Positions 22,065 through 33,357 of a DNA stretch of 54,101 nt are shown here, in pieces. The notes below the pieces were generated by a model, which saw nothing but the letters and a program-made list of their open reading frames with translations, did no database searches and was not told the origin of the DNA. Source of the stretch: Parasitella parasitica (lineage: Eukaryota > Mucoromycota > Mucoromycetes > Mucorales > Mucoraceae); assembly GCA_025201805.1 (NCBI GenBank), contig MU619336.1, forward strand, positions 1 through 54,101, in the 5' to 3' direction. Position numbers and translations under genes: made by a program. Position 1 is the first letter of the stretch, and the number at the start of each line of letters is the position of its first letter.

Positions 22065-23671
22065 ATGCTGCGTGAAGACGGCGATATATTAACTGTCCAA
22101 CGTGCTCAATACATAAATTGGTGCAATAACCGCAATTTTTTATCTTCGCCTTTAATGATGCCAGTAAACAGCAGAGCGATGGAAAAAAAGGAAACCAACG
22201 ATCGCTCCTTTTCACTGCCACCTGAACTATTGATGGAGATATTTGGCTATGTGGGAAACTGCCAGGATACATTGCATTCTATCTCTCTTGTCTGTAAGCA
22301 GTGGTTTTATTGTGCTGCTCCAATTTTGTACTGCCATCCACAGATCAAAGACACTTATCGATGGGCTACGTTTTTGTTGACTTTGACAAGAGAACGCATG
22401 TCATTCTTTTATGGCGATCTTATTAGATCGCTCGATTTATCCTCGGGAAAGTCTATTGGTGAGTATATGTTATCAAGACCTTGTAATTTAATTTAACGTC
22501 GCTAATGTTATTACACTAGAAGCCATGAAAGATCAAGAATTTTATCGACGGTTATCAGATGCAAACAACAACCAACAGCAGCAGCATCAGCTACAGCGAA
22601 ACAATGTCGCTACAATGGATGCTAATAATCGCTTTCACACCGCTGCCGCCAGAAATAACAGATATGACGAGGCAGAAAGACGCAGAGAAGAACACGAATA
22701 TGTCGTCAAAGGCTTGCCTTTTATCATTGTGTCTACATCTTCATTAATACAGGTCTCAAATACCTGCAAGAACCTGACGGTACTCAACCTTTCATATACA
22801 AGCTTGTTGCATGATAGCGTTATAGCCGAGACTGGGGAGTACCTGTCCACTTTGCAGCGTTATGCAGTACAACCTGGTTTAACACACATTAAAATCCCGA
22901 TTGAAGATGCCATTGAAGCCATCGGTAAATCATGCCGTCAACTCCAAGAAGTCAAGATCCAACGATGTGAATGGGTCACTGCCCGTGTTTTATGGATGTT
23001 TGCGTACTATTGTCCAAATCTGAAAAGACTGGATGCACGAAGATCGACCAAGTGTACTGTGAAAAGGCTGATTGCTAATGTGTTGGAAGTGCCTGGTTAC
23101 AACGACAGGTATTTGTACCACGAAGGTAGTGAAAATGATGAACCTGCTTCTCGTTTACCTATGAGAGTCAGACATAGAGTGATATTGGAACATGCTGATG
23201 AAGATGAGGAAGATGATGATCACGAACATGACGATGACGATGAACAAGAGGTTAGAGAAGGTCAAAATGGCGATGTTTCAATGATTCGTTACAGATTAAA
23301 CAGTAAGCTTAATTTTTCACTCTTGACTTTTAGGCTGCATGTGCTAATATGACATCTTTTAAGATGAAACAGGATTATGGGAAAGAGAAACGACCGGCCA
23401 GGTCAGAGATGACGAGGTGGCTTTAATGGATGATAATGCTGAAGCCGTTCGAAATGGTTCATTTTGGTTCGTGCCTTTTCCGAATACTGGTGCTGAAGAT
23501 GAGGTTCACCCAGTTGGAAGGAGGCCACCCTCACCAGTACAAAATCAAATGCCATCTCAGCCGTTTTCTGCAGTTGATGACAGATCGCTGAAGAATATCA
23601 TTCGTACTATCATTGTAGAGTACAAAGATTTAGGTGGGATTGATTTGAATTGGATTCAAGACTATCAGTGA
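22065..23671 (+). CDS. F-box protein with degenerate leucine-rich repeats
   Basis: Three exons: 22065-22458, 22520-23302, 23364-23671, giving 494 aa. The F-box lies at about residues 47-90 (LPPELLMEIFGYV, LVCKQWFYCAAPILY), the motif that docks on Skp1 in SCF ubiquitin ligases. Downstream are leucine-rich-repeat-like segments (CKNLTVLNLSYTSL, CRQLQEVKIQRCEWVT, CPNLKRLDARR) that would bind the substrate. A Gln/Asn-rich insert follows exon 1 and a strongly acidic run (about residues 360-385, mostly D, E and H) precedes exon 3. The C-terminal 100 residues have no recognised domain. Substrate unknown. Both introns are GT-AG and restore the frame. Confidence 0.87.
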
Positions 23672-23813
23672 ATTTTTCTTGCTTAAATTTTTATGTTCTT
23701 TTATACCTCCTTCTCTATTATCTTGATAATATCGTAAAATTGTAGTATTCTTAAAAATCCAAAACAACAACAAAAAAAAAGTAAATATTCTTATATCAAT
23801 AAAAACTTTGTGT

Positions 23814-24852
23814 CTAATCCATATAGTATTGGTTGATTCCAATACGAGAAATGACATATTTTGGGATACAGTAAACAGGATTTACAGTCTTCAATCCTGG
23901 ATAGCCCAGCAACGATAAACCTGCAACGCCAAATACAGTGTGGAACACATCTACCATATCTCCAGGTCTATCTGAAATGCCCCCGTCTTCGGGATCCTGC
24001 GCTGACAAGATAAACTTGGACAGTTTCTCTTTATCGATCCAATGAACGTTTCCCAGAACAGATAGCGAAGAAAGAACCCACCACGAATAACATACGTCTT
24101 CCAACTTTTGTGGTCTGCCATTCAGTCCTCCGTTCTTCAGCTGCCTTTCACATAGCCACCAGCTAAGCAAATCTCTATCGACATGATGAAGTGCATCTAC
24201 AATCGCTAATGCAGCGACGCAGCAAAAGATTTGGCCTGCGTGAGACTCTGACCCAGGTCGACTACCAAAACCTCCATCATAGTTTTTGCATAGTAAGATC
24301 CATTCAATCGTCTTTTCGACATTGATAGCATCCAATCGCTTCACAAGCGATAGCAGATTCAGCGCCATGTACGAAAATCGTGAATCGACTTCTCCCCATT
24401 CGTCTCCTCGAAAAGAACCATCGGGATTTTGCAATACTTGAACATCTATTGCTAATCTCTTGAGTTGTCCAGTTCATTTCTGCAGCTGTTGTTATCAACT
24501 TACACTCTATCGCTTTGTCGAGATTAATAGTATCTAAAGCATCCAAAGTAACTAATATCTGGATGGCGTACAGGGTATTTGAAAGATGTGTGTCGTGATC
24601 TTTATCAGCTCTGAATCCTCCATTCTCGTGTTGTAGGCTTTTGACGTAATCGATAATCTCTGAGCGAGGTAAAGCATCGATATGGTTCATGAGGTCGAGT
24701 GCAGTGATGCCCCAATAGATGCCACTTAGGCGCAAGTGTTCTGTGAGCCAATATTCAAGATTGTCTTTACGTGTATTCAAAGACTGAATATACTGTACAT
24801 GCAGTGGTATCAAAAGCTCGTTGATTGTGTCTGCATTTGTAGCTGAAGCCAT
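23814..24852 (-). CDS. BET2: Rab geranylgeranyltransferase beta subunit (Bet2)
   Basis: Two exons, 24852-24504 and 24445-23814, giving 326 aa, the normal length. Five or more prenyltransferase repeats are visible ([100 protein letters not shown]). The zinc ligands are intact: Asp and Cys of EDVCYSWW and His of DVFHTVFG. With an alpha subunit and Rab escort protein it attaches geranylgeranyl groups to Rab GTPases for membrane trafficking. The junction restores [14 protein letters not shown]-like sequence ([11 protein letters not shown]). It converges with the F-box gene (142 bp between stops) and diverges tightly from LARP7. Confidence 0.95.
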
Positions 24853-24957
24853 GTTTATTAAAGACAATGTTTGGAAAGAAAAAAACCGCAGAATTTCCAA
24901 CCACGCGTTAAAATTCTCGTTCTTTGTCGTTTGCATCGCTCTCTGTTTATCCATCAG
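24853..24957. promoter_or_regulatory. 105-bp bidirectional promoter, BET2/LARP7
   Basis: Only 105 bp separate the two outward-facing start codons, so both core promoters and both 5' leaders must fit or overlap here. No TATA box is evident in either direction. Confidence 0.6.
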
Positions 24958-26275
24958 ATGGACTTTAACGCAAGACAAACAAAGATTGCAAACATTCTAG
25001 AAACATATTTCAGCGATGCTTCGCTGTTATGGGACAAAGTGATGCTCAGTAAAATGTTAAAAGACCCAGAGAAAAGTAGGCTCTGCATGGAGTTGGCCAT
25101 TTATTTCTTTTTAGGTAACCTTTTTTTCTTTCTTTCTTACTTAGTGGTCTCATTTGAGGAGCTTTCAAAATTACCCAAATTCAAATCCATAACAGCAGCA
25201 ACAGAAGAAATACGATCTGCTGCAGAGAGACACTCGACAAATCGATTAAAGGTTTTAGTGAATCGTTTGTCATAAAATGCCGTCTACTCACATCATTATC
25301 CTCATGTTATAAAGTTGAATAAAGACAAGCAAAAAGTAGGCCGAATTAAGCCGTACGTTGTCGACAAAAAAGAAGAATTGGACGAATGGTCTATATACGT
25401 TGAAGGCCTGAAAAAACCGTACGATAACGAGCAAAGTATCAGGGAATTGTTCAACAAATTAGTAGGATCTGTGTCTTTCTTTCGCATACCGCCAACCCAA
25501 AAGGGAGAGTGTAGGTTCTTTGGCTACTGTTTTGTAGAGTTCAACGATAAAAATAATGTGGATCGAGCTATTCAAATTGTCAATCGCTACAATTGCTCGG
25601 ATATAGCTACGGATGTTTCAATGCTGGATGAATCAGAGTCAAAATCTCTTGCGGACAAGTTGAACTTGCGGGTCATGTCAAAGTAATTTACATTTCATGT
25701 GTCTTAGCTTTGATGAAGGCAGTTCTAAAGACTCTTGCATATAGGATGCAATGGAATGCTCTGAAAGACGAATACCTGATCCTACTGACAGAAAGAAAGA
25801 CTTATGTAACAAGTTTGTGGAACGAATATCAAAAGGAGGGGACAGAGGAAAACATGGAGCAAGAAGTAGACGAAAAGCCTTTCTTGGAGGGTTTAATTGT
25901 ATTTGTAGATTGTTTACATCCTCAGTGCCCCAAAACTGTGGCTATTGCGTTACTGCAAACGTCGGGTGTCCAGATTGCTTTCATGAATGTCAAAAAGAAA
26001 GGCTTAACAAGTACCCACATTCGATTAAAAACAGCTGAAGATGCAATCAGAATTTGCGATTATTTCAGTACACATCACATTATACAGGAAACAGAAAAAG
26101 ATACTACGGGAAAAGAGCAAGGGAGCAGGACGACAGATTGCTTGAGATTGAGACGTATCCAAGGTATAAATTGAACACATCAGCTTTACAAAGGGATATT
26201 CGGTTCATGATAATAATTACATAAATAGGCACTGAAGAAGAGATTTATTGGGAAAATGAGCTCAATCGACGATAG
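24958..26275 (+). CDS. La-related protein, LARP7/Pof8-like
   Basis: Five exons: 24958-25075, 25145-25251, 25315-25682, 25745-26163, 26229-26275, giving 352 aa. An N-terminal La motif (QTKIANILETYFSDASLLWD, FEELSKLPKFKSIT, RSAAERHSTNRLK) is followed by RRM1 (EWSIYVEGLKKPYDNEQSIR, CRFFGYCFVEFNDKNNVDRA) and a C-terminal xRRM-like domain (EGLIVFVDCLHPQCPKTVAI, THIRLKTAEDAIRICDYF). La motif plus RRM plus C-terminal xRRM is the LARP7 family layout: in animals and ciliates it binds 7SK or telomerase RNA, in fission yeast (Pof8) telomerase RNA. The intron at 25252-25314 removes an in-frame TAA at 25273 and has a weak donor (GTTTTA); it joins RLK to LNKDKQKVGR as expected. The last exon is very short. 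Confidence 0.82.
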
Positions 26276-26277
26276 CT

Positions 26278-27736
26278 TTATTCTTTATTATAATACAAAC
26301 TAAAGGCATCTAATGAGGTTGTAATGACAGCAACCAAGATCTCCATGCCAATCAGCCAAATCACAATCCACTCTAAATGCTCTCCATGCGAACTGTTCAA
26401 GTGATCTTTGAGCATCTCTAATAAATCGCTGATAACTTCAACTCTTTGATTCAACAATTCCACACGCTGTGAAATTTCCAAATAGCCACGAATTGCACTG
26501 TATAATGGCTCCAATGTAGGCTCTGACCAAAAGATTTCTGGTGTATCTAAGATGTTGGAAACCAAGTTGACATTGATACGCATGATAAATAATTGTCCAA
26601 TTTTCTTTGTGATTGCAGTTCTACAAACAATTTGTGAATACATGTGATATCTGCTCGTGCCAGATCCGTCTATACCTGGACATTTGAATGTTTCCGCTTT
26701 CAGCCATGACTTGAGGAATATATTTGGTTTCATTAATGGTGTCGTCAATTAATCTCTCGAAAAGTGTCATTTTGACGCTTTGCGCTATGGCATGAGCAAT
26801 TGTCAACTTGATCAGGTAATTTGATGGGTGTCTCAGTGTGATAATGTCGTTGTAAATGCTATGATACAGGCAGTAAAGTTAGGGTAAGGATGGCTGTTTG
26901 CAGACTGTAGACTTTACCGAGGTTGATAGGCTTCATTATAGTAATAATGGAATTCTTCAGTTTCAACATCATCAGCATCAAGCTTTTCTTCCTCAAAAGG
27001 AACCAGTAACTTTAGTATTCTCTGCTCTTCCTTGAGCGTCATGCCCCAAAATACAATAACACCATAGTCAAATAAGAACATTTCAGGGAGCCTTTGATTT
27101 GTGTTGGCAGCATGCGCAGAAGAATGAGGCGGTGCAATTGGATACGTAAAGGCATATGGCGTATACAAACATTCGTCGAACCTCTTTGGCGCTGTTCCGT
27201 TCGTCTTCTTTTTCGACTGAAGGTATTTCACCAATTCATCCATACGATAGGCACTAGTGATTATTATGCGATTGTTACACAACATTATTTTTTTTTTCAC
27301 CAGATAAACAAACTTACGATGCGGTGCAGTAAGCTGTCATTCTCGACAATTCACTTCTATCCATTTTGTTCAACATTTCAGCTTCTTGTCTTGCCATGCC
27401 ATGAGGTATTTTAGCAATTTGAGTATACACGTCAGCTTCATTTTGCTCATGTTCCTGGTCCCATTGGTCATTGTCTTCAGGAAATAGCTTGAGCTTTTGA
27501 GATATCTTTGTTGTGCGCATAGGAAGCTTGGGCTTGCTGGATCTTGCTTGTGATTTCTGCTGCTGCTGCTCGACAAAAGTATTGTAATGAGAGCTTCTTT
27601 GAGGGAAAGAACGAGAGGTGTTTGGTTTCGGCGATGCATTTGATAAAGCGCCAGGGATGTCTCTTGCAATAAGAGGTGTATTTACCTGATCATCGTCTTC
27701 TCTTCTTGCGCTGAAGGCTCTTTGTGGTTGCGACAT
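26278..27736 (-). CDS. RMD1/Sif2-type DUF155 membrane protein
   Basis: Four exons: 27736-27318, 27253-26918, 26858-26676, 26620-26278, giving 426 aa. The N-terminal 140 residues are disordered and rich in Gln, Ser and Pro. The DUF155 core follows (PEMFLFDYGVIVFWGMTLKE, FHYYYNEAYQPRIYNDIITL, QSVKMTLFERLIDDTINET, ILDTPEIFWSEPTLEPLYSA, RVELLNQRVEVISDLLEML), then one C-terminal membrane segment (WIVIWLIGMEILVAVITTSL). The family includes yeast RMD1, RMD8 and Mrx10 and human RMND1. Without an obvious mitochondrial presequence this copy is more like RMD1 (endomembrane) than RMND1. An upstream in-frame ATG at 27790 would add 18 residues; I prefer 27736. Its stop is 2 bp from the LARP7 stop. Confidence 0.9.
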
Positions 27737-28001
27737 GCTGTATGATTGTTTTTTTATCGGGAAAAAAAAACCGTTTCTTGCTCCCCCCAAGTTGGCAAGA
27801 TGATGTTATAGGATGAGAAACAAGTCATGTTGCTATAACCTTTTATGAATCTTGGTTGGACAGCCGCGCAGCTGGCAGTGCCTATTGTTGACTCATTGCA
27901 TGATTTGAAGGTATTTATCACTTTTTATTCCTCTAAACTATATTTTTTACACACACACCCTCCCCAAGTCGAACAGATTTTTTTTTTAATAATCGCAAAA
28001 A

Positions 28002-29013
28002 ATGAATTCATCTATGCTGAGACATTCTCCTCACTCGCCATATTCTACTGATAGCAAGTTAAGCACAAGCAGGAAGAGCCTTGGTCGGTATACAAGAAGC
28101 GAGCTATATGAACTTCGAGAAAGAAACCTGCAAATGCTGAGTAACCAGTAAGCTTGCTTTGTAGTCAAAAAAAAAAAAAAAAGAAATAAAAATCAAGACC
28201 TGTCTAATACAAAATTTAAAATTTAGATTTGTAATTGATACATTGCCGGATAAAGGTGCCAGGCTAAAAGAGACAGTTCAACATATTGACAAGCTGCTAT
28301 CAAGTGTGTTTGATGAAATAACTCCAGACAACACAAATGACATGGAATGTCCACTTACTGAAAAATTGCAAAATATGTCAGTACTTACTCCTCATCAAGG
28401 AGCAAGAAAGAGGTCAGTTGATTTGGCTAATCAGCAGGCATTCAACCACTATATGTCAAGCGGTTTATTGTGTAGAAAACCAAAGAGAAAATCGAGCACC
28501 CATACTCCTAGCAACGTCTACTCGTCTATATTCGTCCCTCAGCATGCTCACGGTACTAGTCCACCACAAAATTCTCAAACATCTCATACACCACAACATG
28601 TAAGTATCATTAAAGTTTTTCATGTGTCACACTAGTTTAATAACAACAACAGAAGACAAAGGTTAAAATGCTCACATTAAACGAATCTCTATCACTACAA
28701 ACAGAGCAGCAATCGTCAGTAAAAGAAGTAAGGAAAGATCATGACGAATCGAATGCCTGTATTAACTATTTCATTATTTCTTTAGTGTGAGAAATCACTT
28801 GATTTTGCACATCCTAGCAAGAGTCTTTTAAAATCGCTCAAGTAATGTATTTTCTTTGGCAAATAATGTTCCTATCTAATCAAGGATTTAAAACATAGCT
28901 TGTCTGTAGATTTAATCCAACAAGAAATCAACATTGATGATGTGGAATTTCCAGCTCACTTTGAAGAAGATGAGGATGACGATGTCCCTGTCGAGCCCAT
29001 GATGATTGATTAA
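28002..29013 (+). CDS. Gdown1/POLR2M (GRINL1A)-like Pol II-associated protein
   Basis: Five exons: 28002-28147, 28227-28599, 28653-28727, 28786-28841, 28899-29013, giving 254 aa. Two short blocks resemble animal POLR2M/Gdown1: an N-terminal one (RSELYELRERNLQML followed by FVIDTLPDKGARLKETV), and a later one (VKMLTLNESLSLQTEQQ) like the LLSIEESLALQKQQ block of Gdown1. Both are followed, as in Gdown1, by an acidic C-terminus (here EEDEDDDVPVEP). Between them the protein is basic and Ser/Thr-rich. Gdown1 binds RNA polymerase II and blocks TFIIF; that role here is inference. The final acceptor (CATAG, exon at 28899) was chosen because alternatives give a stop. The short similarity makes this a tentative family call, though the gene itself looks real. 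Confidence 0.6.
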
Positions 29014-30222
29014 AAATAAAGAATAGGAAATAAATATTATGCGTTATTTCATCACCACCGTGGCAAGTGATGAAAACAAGCACACACTTACGCACACACC
29101 CACGCACACAGAGCACGCACAGATAGGTTCGCTGTGGAAGGACACCGCTTTGTGTAATAGGCTGATGCTTGATAAAAACATTCTTTTTTCTTGCTAGTGA
29201 TTGATTCAAACTTCAGTTGTTGATGAAGCACATTAGGAATACTACCGTTAGTAGTCGTTCATGTAATATTTAATGTGATTAGTTTCTTTATTGGTAATAA
29301 AAAGCAATTTTTATTGTCGACTTTTATTGCATCATTCGAATCACACAACAAACACTATATGTTTGTGTGTATTTCTGAAAACGCACAAAAAAGATGTATG
29401 TTATTCTGTACAAAGACACTGTATCGTCATCCTTATTCAGAAATCAAACTCTGGTACTTTTTCAAGATAACGCCCATGTCTCTTGTACTTTCTAGCTAGT
29501 TGCAAAAGCAACTTGAAAGGTTGATTTCATTTTTATTCAAAGGACTCTAATAGTACCAACTAAAAATCACTATTTGACATAAAAATGGATGTATATCGAG
29601 TTGATGATATCATAAAAGGGAATAATATGAAAGTTGTATGAATCCAGTTTTAACAGTAGTAAGGAATTGTGTTTTAATGTTTCGGAACATACGAGTTTTA
29701 ACAGTAATCACGAACACATACTTGTATGTTGACGATATTATGGTTTTCTGTAAAGTTCTACAGATAAAATACTGCTGTACAGTAAGAATGGTGAATTCTG
29801 TCACTTTGAGAAAATTGAATGCATCGATTGTGAACTATCTTCCACACTGCTCTCGTTATTATCATCATCATACTCTGTAGCTGGTTCTTCTACAATAAAC
29901 ACATCTATAGTATTTTTTTGCCCTATGCTATTTTTTTTTTTTTTTTTGCTTTTGTGGACAAAATACCCTTTTTTTAGATTCTCAAAACCATCGAAGAAAA
30001 AAAAGGAACTTCAAAGTAACAAGGCAAAATGTTTACGAATATAATTTGATAAAAATCATGCATTACAATAACAACATTAACAGCATTAATTGGAAAGAAT
30101 ATGGAAGTAAGGTTTTGAAATATGGAGAAAATTAATCTTGATTCTCTATTGCTAACGTAATTGTTGGGACTTTGTAGCATATTTCTAGCATAACAGGATA
30201 TGATACACTATTTCCGGAAATT
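29014..30222. other. Intergenic spacer of about 1.2 kb
   Basis: AT-rich DNA with several A/T homopolymers (notably 29930-29947). A short direct duplication (GTTTTAACAGTA) occurs at 29644 and 29695. Open frames at 29275-29499 and 29638-29880 lack any family features. It leads into the transposon relic on the right. Confidence 0.45.
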
Positions 30223-30316
30223 ATTGGTGCACCAGCAAAAACATTTAGGTGCACTATCAAAAACGTTTTGGCGCACGACCAAAATAAATTTGGTGCAAAA
30301 ATAAGATGTGTTTGGC
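30223..30316. repeat. Degenerate tandem repeats upstream of the transposase relic
   Basis: About five imperfect units of 20-23 bp, each with a TTTGGTGCAC-like core followed by CAAAA (near 30223, 30243, 30266, 30289, 30309). They end about 70 bp before the transposase start and may be subterminal repeats of the element. Confidence 0.5.
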
Positions 30317-30383
30317 ACAATTTCTTTATTGCTTCCTTTTGGGTTTCCTTTTCCTATTATAATTTATTTTACAGACATTCAGA

Positions 30384-31219
30384 ATGGATATGCAATTTTT
30401 TTATGAAGATGGACAAGGACATGCTGTTGATGAAAACGGAGTTGAGCCCATGGATCTTGTTGTTGACGAGGAGTTATTCGCTTATCGAAACAATAAGTTT
30501 TCGTACTCAATTCCTAGCGAATAAACCTCCTGAGAGACCTCATAATCCTGTAATGCGTGCCGTTGCGGATGAGAGGAGCTGTGAGGATGTTTATATGGAG
30601 CAATGCTATACAGTTTATCCTGATGAAGATAAAACTCGATTTTTTCATTTATTTTTTAGCAAATGCTTGAATGCTTCTACCGTTGCAAGACAATTGGGTA
30701 TTCATGTCCGAGCAGCACAGAGATGGGTTAAACGTTATTACGAGGACCCTGAAAGCATCTTTGCGAAGAAAAAGTCAGGTCGGCGTCGTATTCTCGGTGA
30801 GGAGCATAAGCAATTTGGTTTAAATTATAGTGATGAGAATCCTTCTTCTGCTGTTGTAACTGAGGTGGCAGAAAGTTTAACGCAAAACTTTGCAGATCTT
30901 AAATGTTTCTCGTTGCACCATTTATAACTTCATGACAACTGAGTGCAATCTATCGATTAAGCAGGCACAATTCCAGCCTGTAGAAAGAAATAGCGAAGAA
31001 AAGATCCAACAAAGGTACGATTGGGTACAAAAGTGGCAGCAAACTGACTTGGATTTCACAACAAATTGTGTCTTTCTTGATGAATCAGCAAAGTTTTGCG
31101 TTAAACTTTCTGCCACTTCAGTTACAACAGCAGAACAAACTCTGGTAACTTATGTGGCTAATATTTGTGATTATAAGAGCTTTTTCTTTATGAAAACAAA
31201 AAGACAAGCAAAGCAATGA
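30384..31219 (+). pseudogene. Broken Tc1/mariner-like (DDE) transposase
   Basis: The reading begins at ATG 30384 (MDMQFFYEDGQGHAVDENG), shifts frame near 30520 into KPPERPHNPVMRAVADERSC, continues through a helix-turn-helix (CLNASTVARQLGIHVRAAQR) and a second HTH-like part, and shifts again near 30895 into LNVSRCTIYNFMTTECNLS. It reaches the catalytic-domain start TTNCVFLDESA near 31085, where the first DDE aspartate sits in FLDES. Beyond that the normal sequence is lost: an inverted copy of an upstream segment takes its place, and the frame ends at 31219. The remaining DDE residues are absent. Related transposases are common in Mucorales genomes (from memory, not searched). It is a dead element. 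Confidence 0.85.
30847..31134. repeat. Internal 47-bp inverted duplication in the transposase relic
   Basis: Arm 30847-30893 and arm 31088-31134 are reverse complements at 46 of 47 positions, with a 194-bp spacer. The left arm encodes normal transposase sequence (SAVVTEVAESLTQNF), so the right arm is the copy; it replaces the expected catalytic-core sequence. Confidence 0.92.
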
Positions 31220-32015
31220 TTATCAACCTTCATGTTTACTAATTCCTTCAATCTGTCTACTCATGCCAATATATATATTGCAGAGGGTTCAGGTTGCTTA
31301 AATCGTGGCAGAAACTGCATATTTTACTAGATGCTGTTTCCGACCTTGATCTTTTAATTGGTGACAATTGGGGTATATAAAATAACTGATGAAGCTGGTG
31401 TGTTGACAATGCAGTTCATATCGAAAACTTAAAATGGGATAAAAAAGGTATTCAAAGAGTATTTCTCCATACCTGATCAATTATTATGCAAATACTGAAT
31501 ATCCATGTTAATCGTTATTCATATACGCGGGTGCATAAAAACCATGCCGTTATCAACTTTGATTGAAAATATTGTTACTTGCAAAATGAGATTGATCCTT
31601 ACATTTCATATAATGGCTAGCGCCTAACAGAGCAGATGAAAAGACAGAAGAAAAGCCTTGGTTCTAGCATGTAATAGTGTTTTTTTATAGGGATTTGCAA
31701 AGTTTTTGTATCGATATGAAAAACTTGCCTTGATGAACGACATTATACTATATGCCATTTCGAATTCGGCAACTGTGCTCAAACAAACTTAGGAAGTATG
31801 CCACAATGTGCTATATAATTGAAAAAAAAAAGTAATCTTTCAATAAGTTATATTTGCATTCTCAGATTAATCAATAGAGGGATGAATACAGTGGTTTATG
31901 TTTTGTTTAATTTTGATTTTAAACCTCTTTTAATTAAGAGATGGACTTCAATGAAAAGTTTGGTCGTTTCAACACTAAGATCCTTGATTTCACGAATGTA
32001 TAGTTCTTTTCAAAC
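31220..32015. other. Intergenic, probably transposon-derived remnants
   Basis: Roughly 800 bp with no supportable gene between the transposase relic and the ATG27 stop. Its left part may be the decayed 3' end of the transposon; no matching terminal repeat was found. Confidence 0.4.
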
Positions 32016-33357
32016 CTAAACAGCAACATATCCACCAGTACCACGGCGGCGCGACATGACAGAATCAACAACATGAGCAAAGAGATCCTATTGACAAAAT
32101 ATGAACTTTAGCAGCAAAACTGCATTCGCCTTGAATAACAACTTACTTTGATGAGATAGGGAAGATCAAACCAAAATTCTAGTTCATTTTGTTAGATGGC
32201 TACTCAGCACACTATTTACAATGATTTCCCTTAGACTTACCACGATGAGGAATCAGATCAAGTCCCTTAGCATTATACATCTTGAAATTGTAAAATGCGC
32301 CACCAATAAAGTAAATGACAGCCAACACAAAGATCATGGTGAAGAAAATCCCAATACCTGACATTCCACTACTATCGTTGCTGGGAGGAGGAGGGTTCGT
32401 CTTATTGCCATCATCGGGTATATTTTCACCTGATTTAGTGCTACAAAATACACGTTAAAATATACTGTATCAAAGCAGTGAACATTATACATACGCGCAG
32501 GCGAAAAAGGTCTTCCATTGGAGTGTTAAAACGTTGTTGTTATACGAAACTACAGTAGGATCAGATGGCACGTCCTAAAACTCTACGTAAATCACTCTTT
32601 TTCTGCTCATCTCATTCATCTTATGTCTACCTTGGATCCATTTTCATCACATTCCAAGAAGATTTGGGCAGACTGTGCCCTATTACCCCAAGCACCGCCG
32701 TTTATCGACAAAGAATACTGGTATCCACCTATACAATAATCTCAGTTGACCATTCATCATAATCCATTTCTCTCTCTCTGATATCCTTACTCTTTGTAGC
32801 ATCACCGTCAGAATTAATAGGTTTGAATTCAGCATTTAAATTGCTGCTTGGATTTGATAACATGAATCAAATCTTGCCAACTTCCAAAGGCTACAATGCA
32901 ACTTACCTTTTGGCGATAGTTTGTATGTAATCAATGCTTTTGGTATTTTCTCTTGTATGAATAACTCTTCTGCAGATAAGCTACTCTTAGCATGTTTAAA
33001 ATGCTTGTCCTATTTGCACGAACCGTATGATTACTTACAGTATCCTTTCCACAAAAATCTTGGGCATTCTCATTTGGGATAGGAAGACTCTCACACAAAT
33101 TTACCTGAACCTCGGTAGTAGTTTTAGTGGGGGGTGTATCTTCTTCAGTGGATATAGTAAACACTCTATTAAACCATGATAGGTATTAGTATAAAGCATC
33201 CTACACGTAAAAATATTTGATAATACTTGTTCAGTTTAGATAAGTCCAATTGTAAATCTTTATCTCCAATAGGCTTAAAGCCCTTTTGGCAATATGGTTG
33301 AATAGCCAAAGCAGCCCCTGAAAGCAAAATTAAGGCCAAGTTGATTGAACTTTTCAT
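32016..33357 (-). CDS. ATG27: Autophagy protein Atg27
   Basis: Nine exons: 33357-33227, 33165-33039, 32980-32907, 32843-32791, 32728-32631, 32574-32495, 32440-32241, 32178-32147, 32087-32016, giving 288 aa. Signal peptide (MKSSINLALILLSGAALA), then a luminal mannose-6-phosphate-receptor-like domain with paired cysteines (CESLPIPNENAQDFCGKDT, LICRRVIHTRENTKS, GYQYSLSINGGAWGNRAQSA, FLECDENGSK), a membrane segment (IGIFFTMIFVLAVIYFIGG), and a short cytosolic tail ending GGYVAV, matching the tyrosine sorting signal at the end of yeast Atg27 (YSAV). Atg27 cycles between Golgi, endosome and pre-autophagosomal sites and helps Atg9 trafficking. Exon 4 starts at a tandem AAGCAG acceptor; using the first AG would add one Ser. 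The many tiny exons were each fixed by frame. Confidence 0.85.

Noticed and set aside
25252-25314. In-frame stop (TAA at 25273) that would truncate the La-motif protein
   Set aside because: A 63-nt intron with GT-AG ends and the local typical length removes it and restores the expected RLK-LNKDKQKVGR reading.
27845-28051. Open frame MNLGWTAAQLAVPIVDS upstream of the Gdown1-like gene
   Set aside because: It overlaps the chosen start out of frame, has no family features, and a splice into the main frame is blocked by a TAA before ATG 28002. Could be an uORF, but not supportable.
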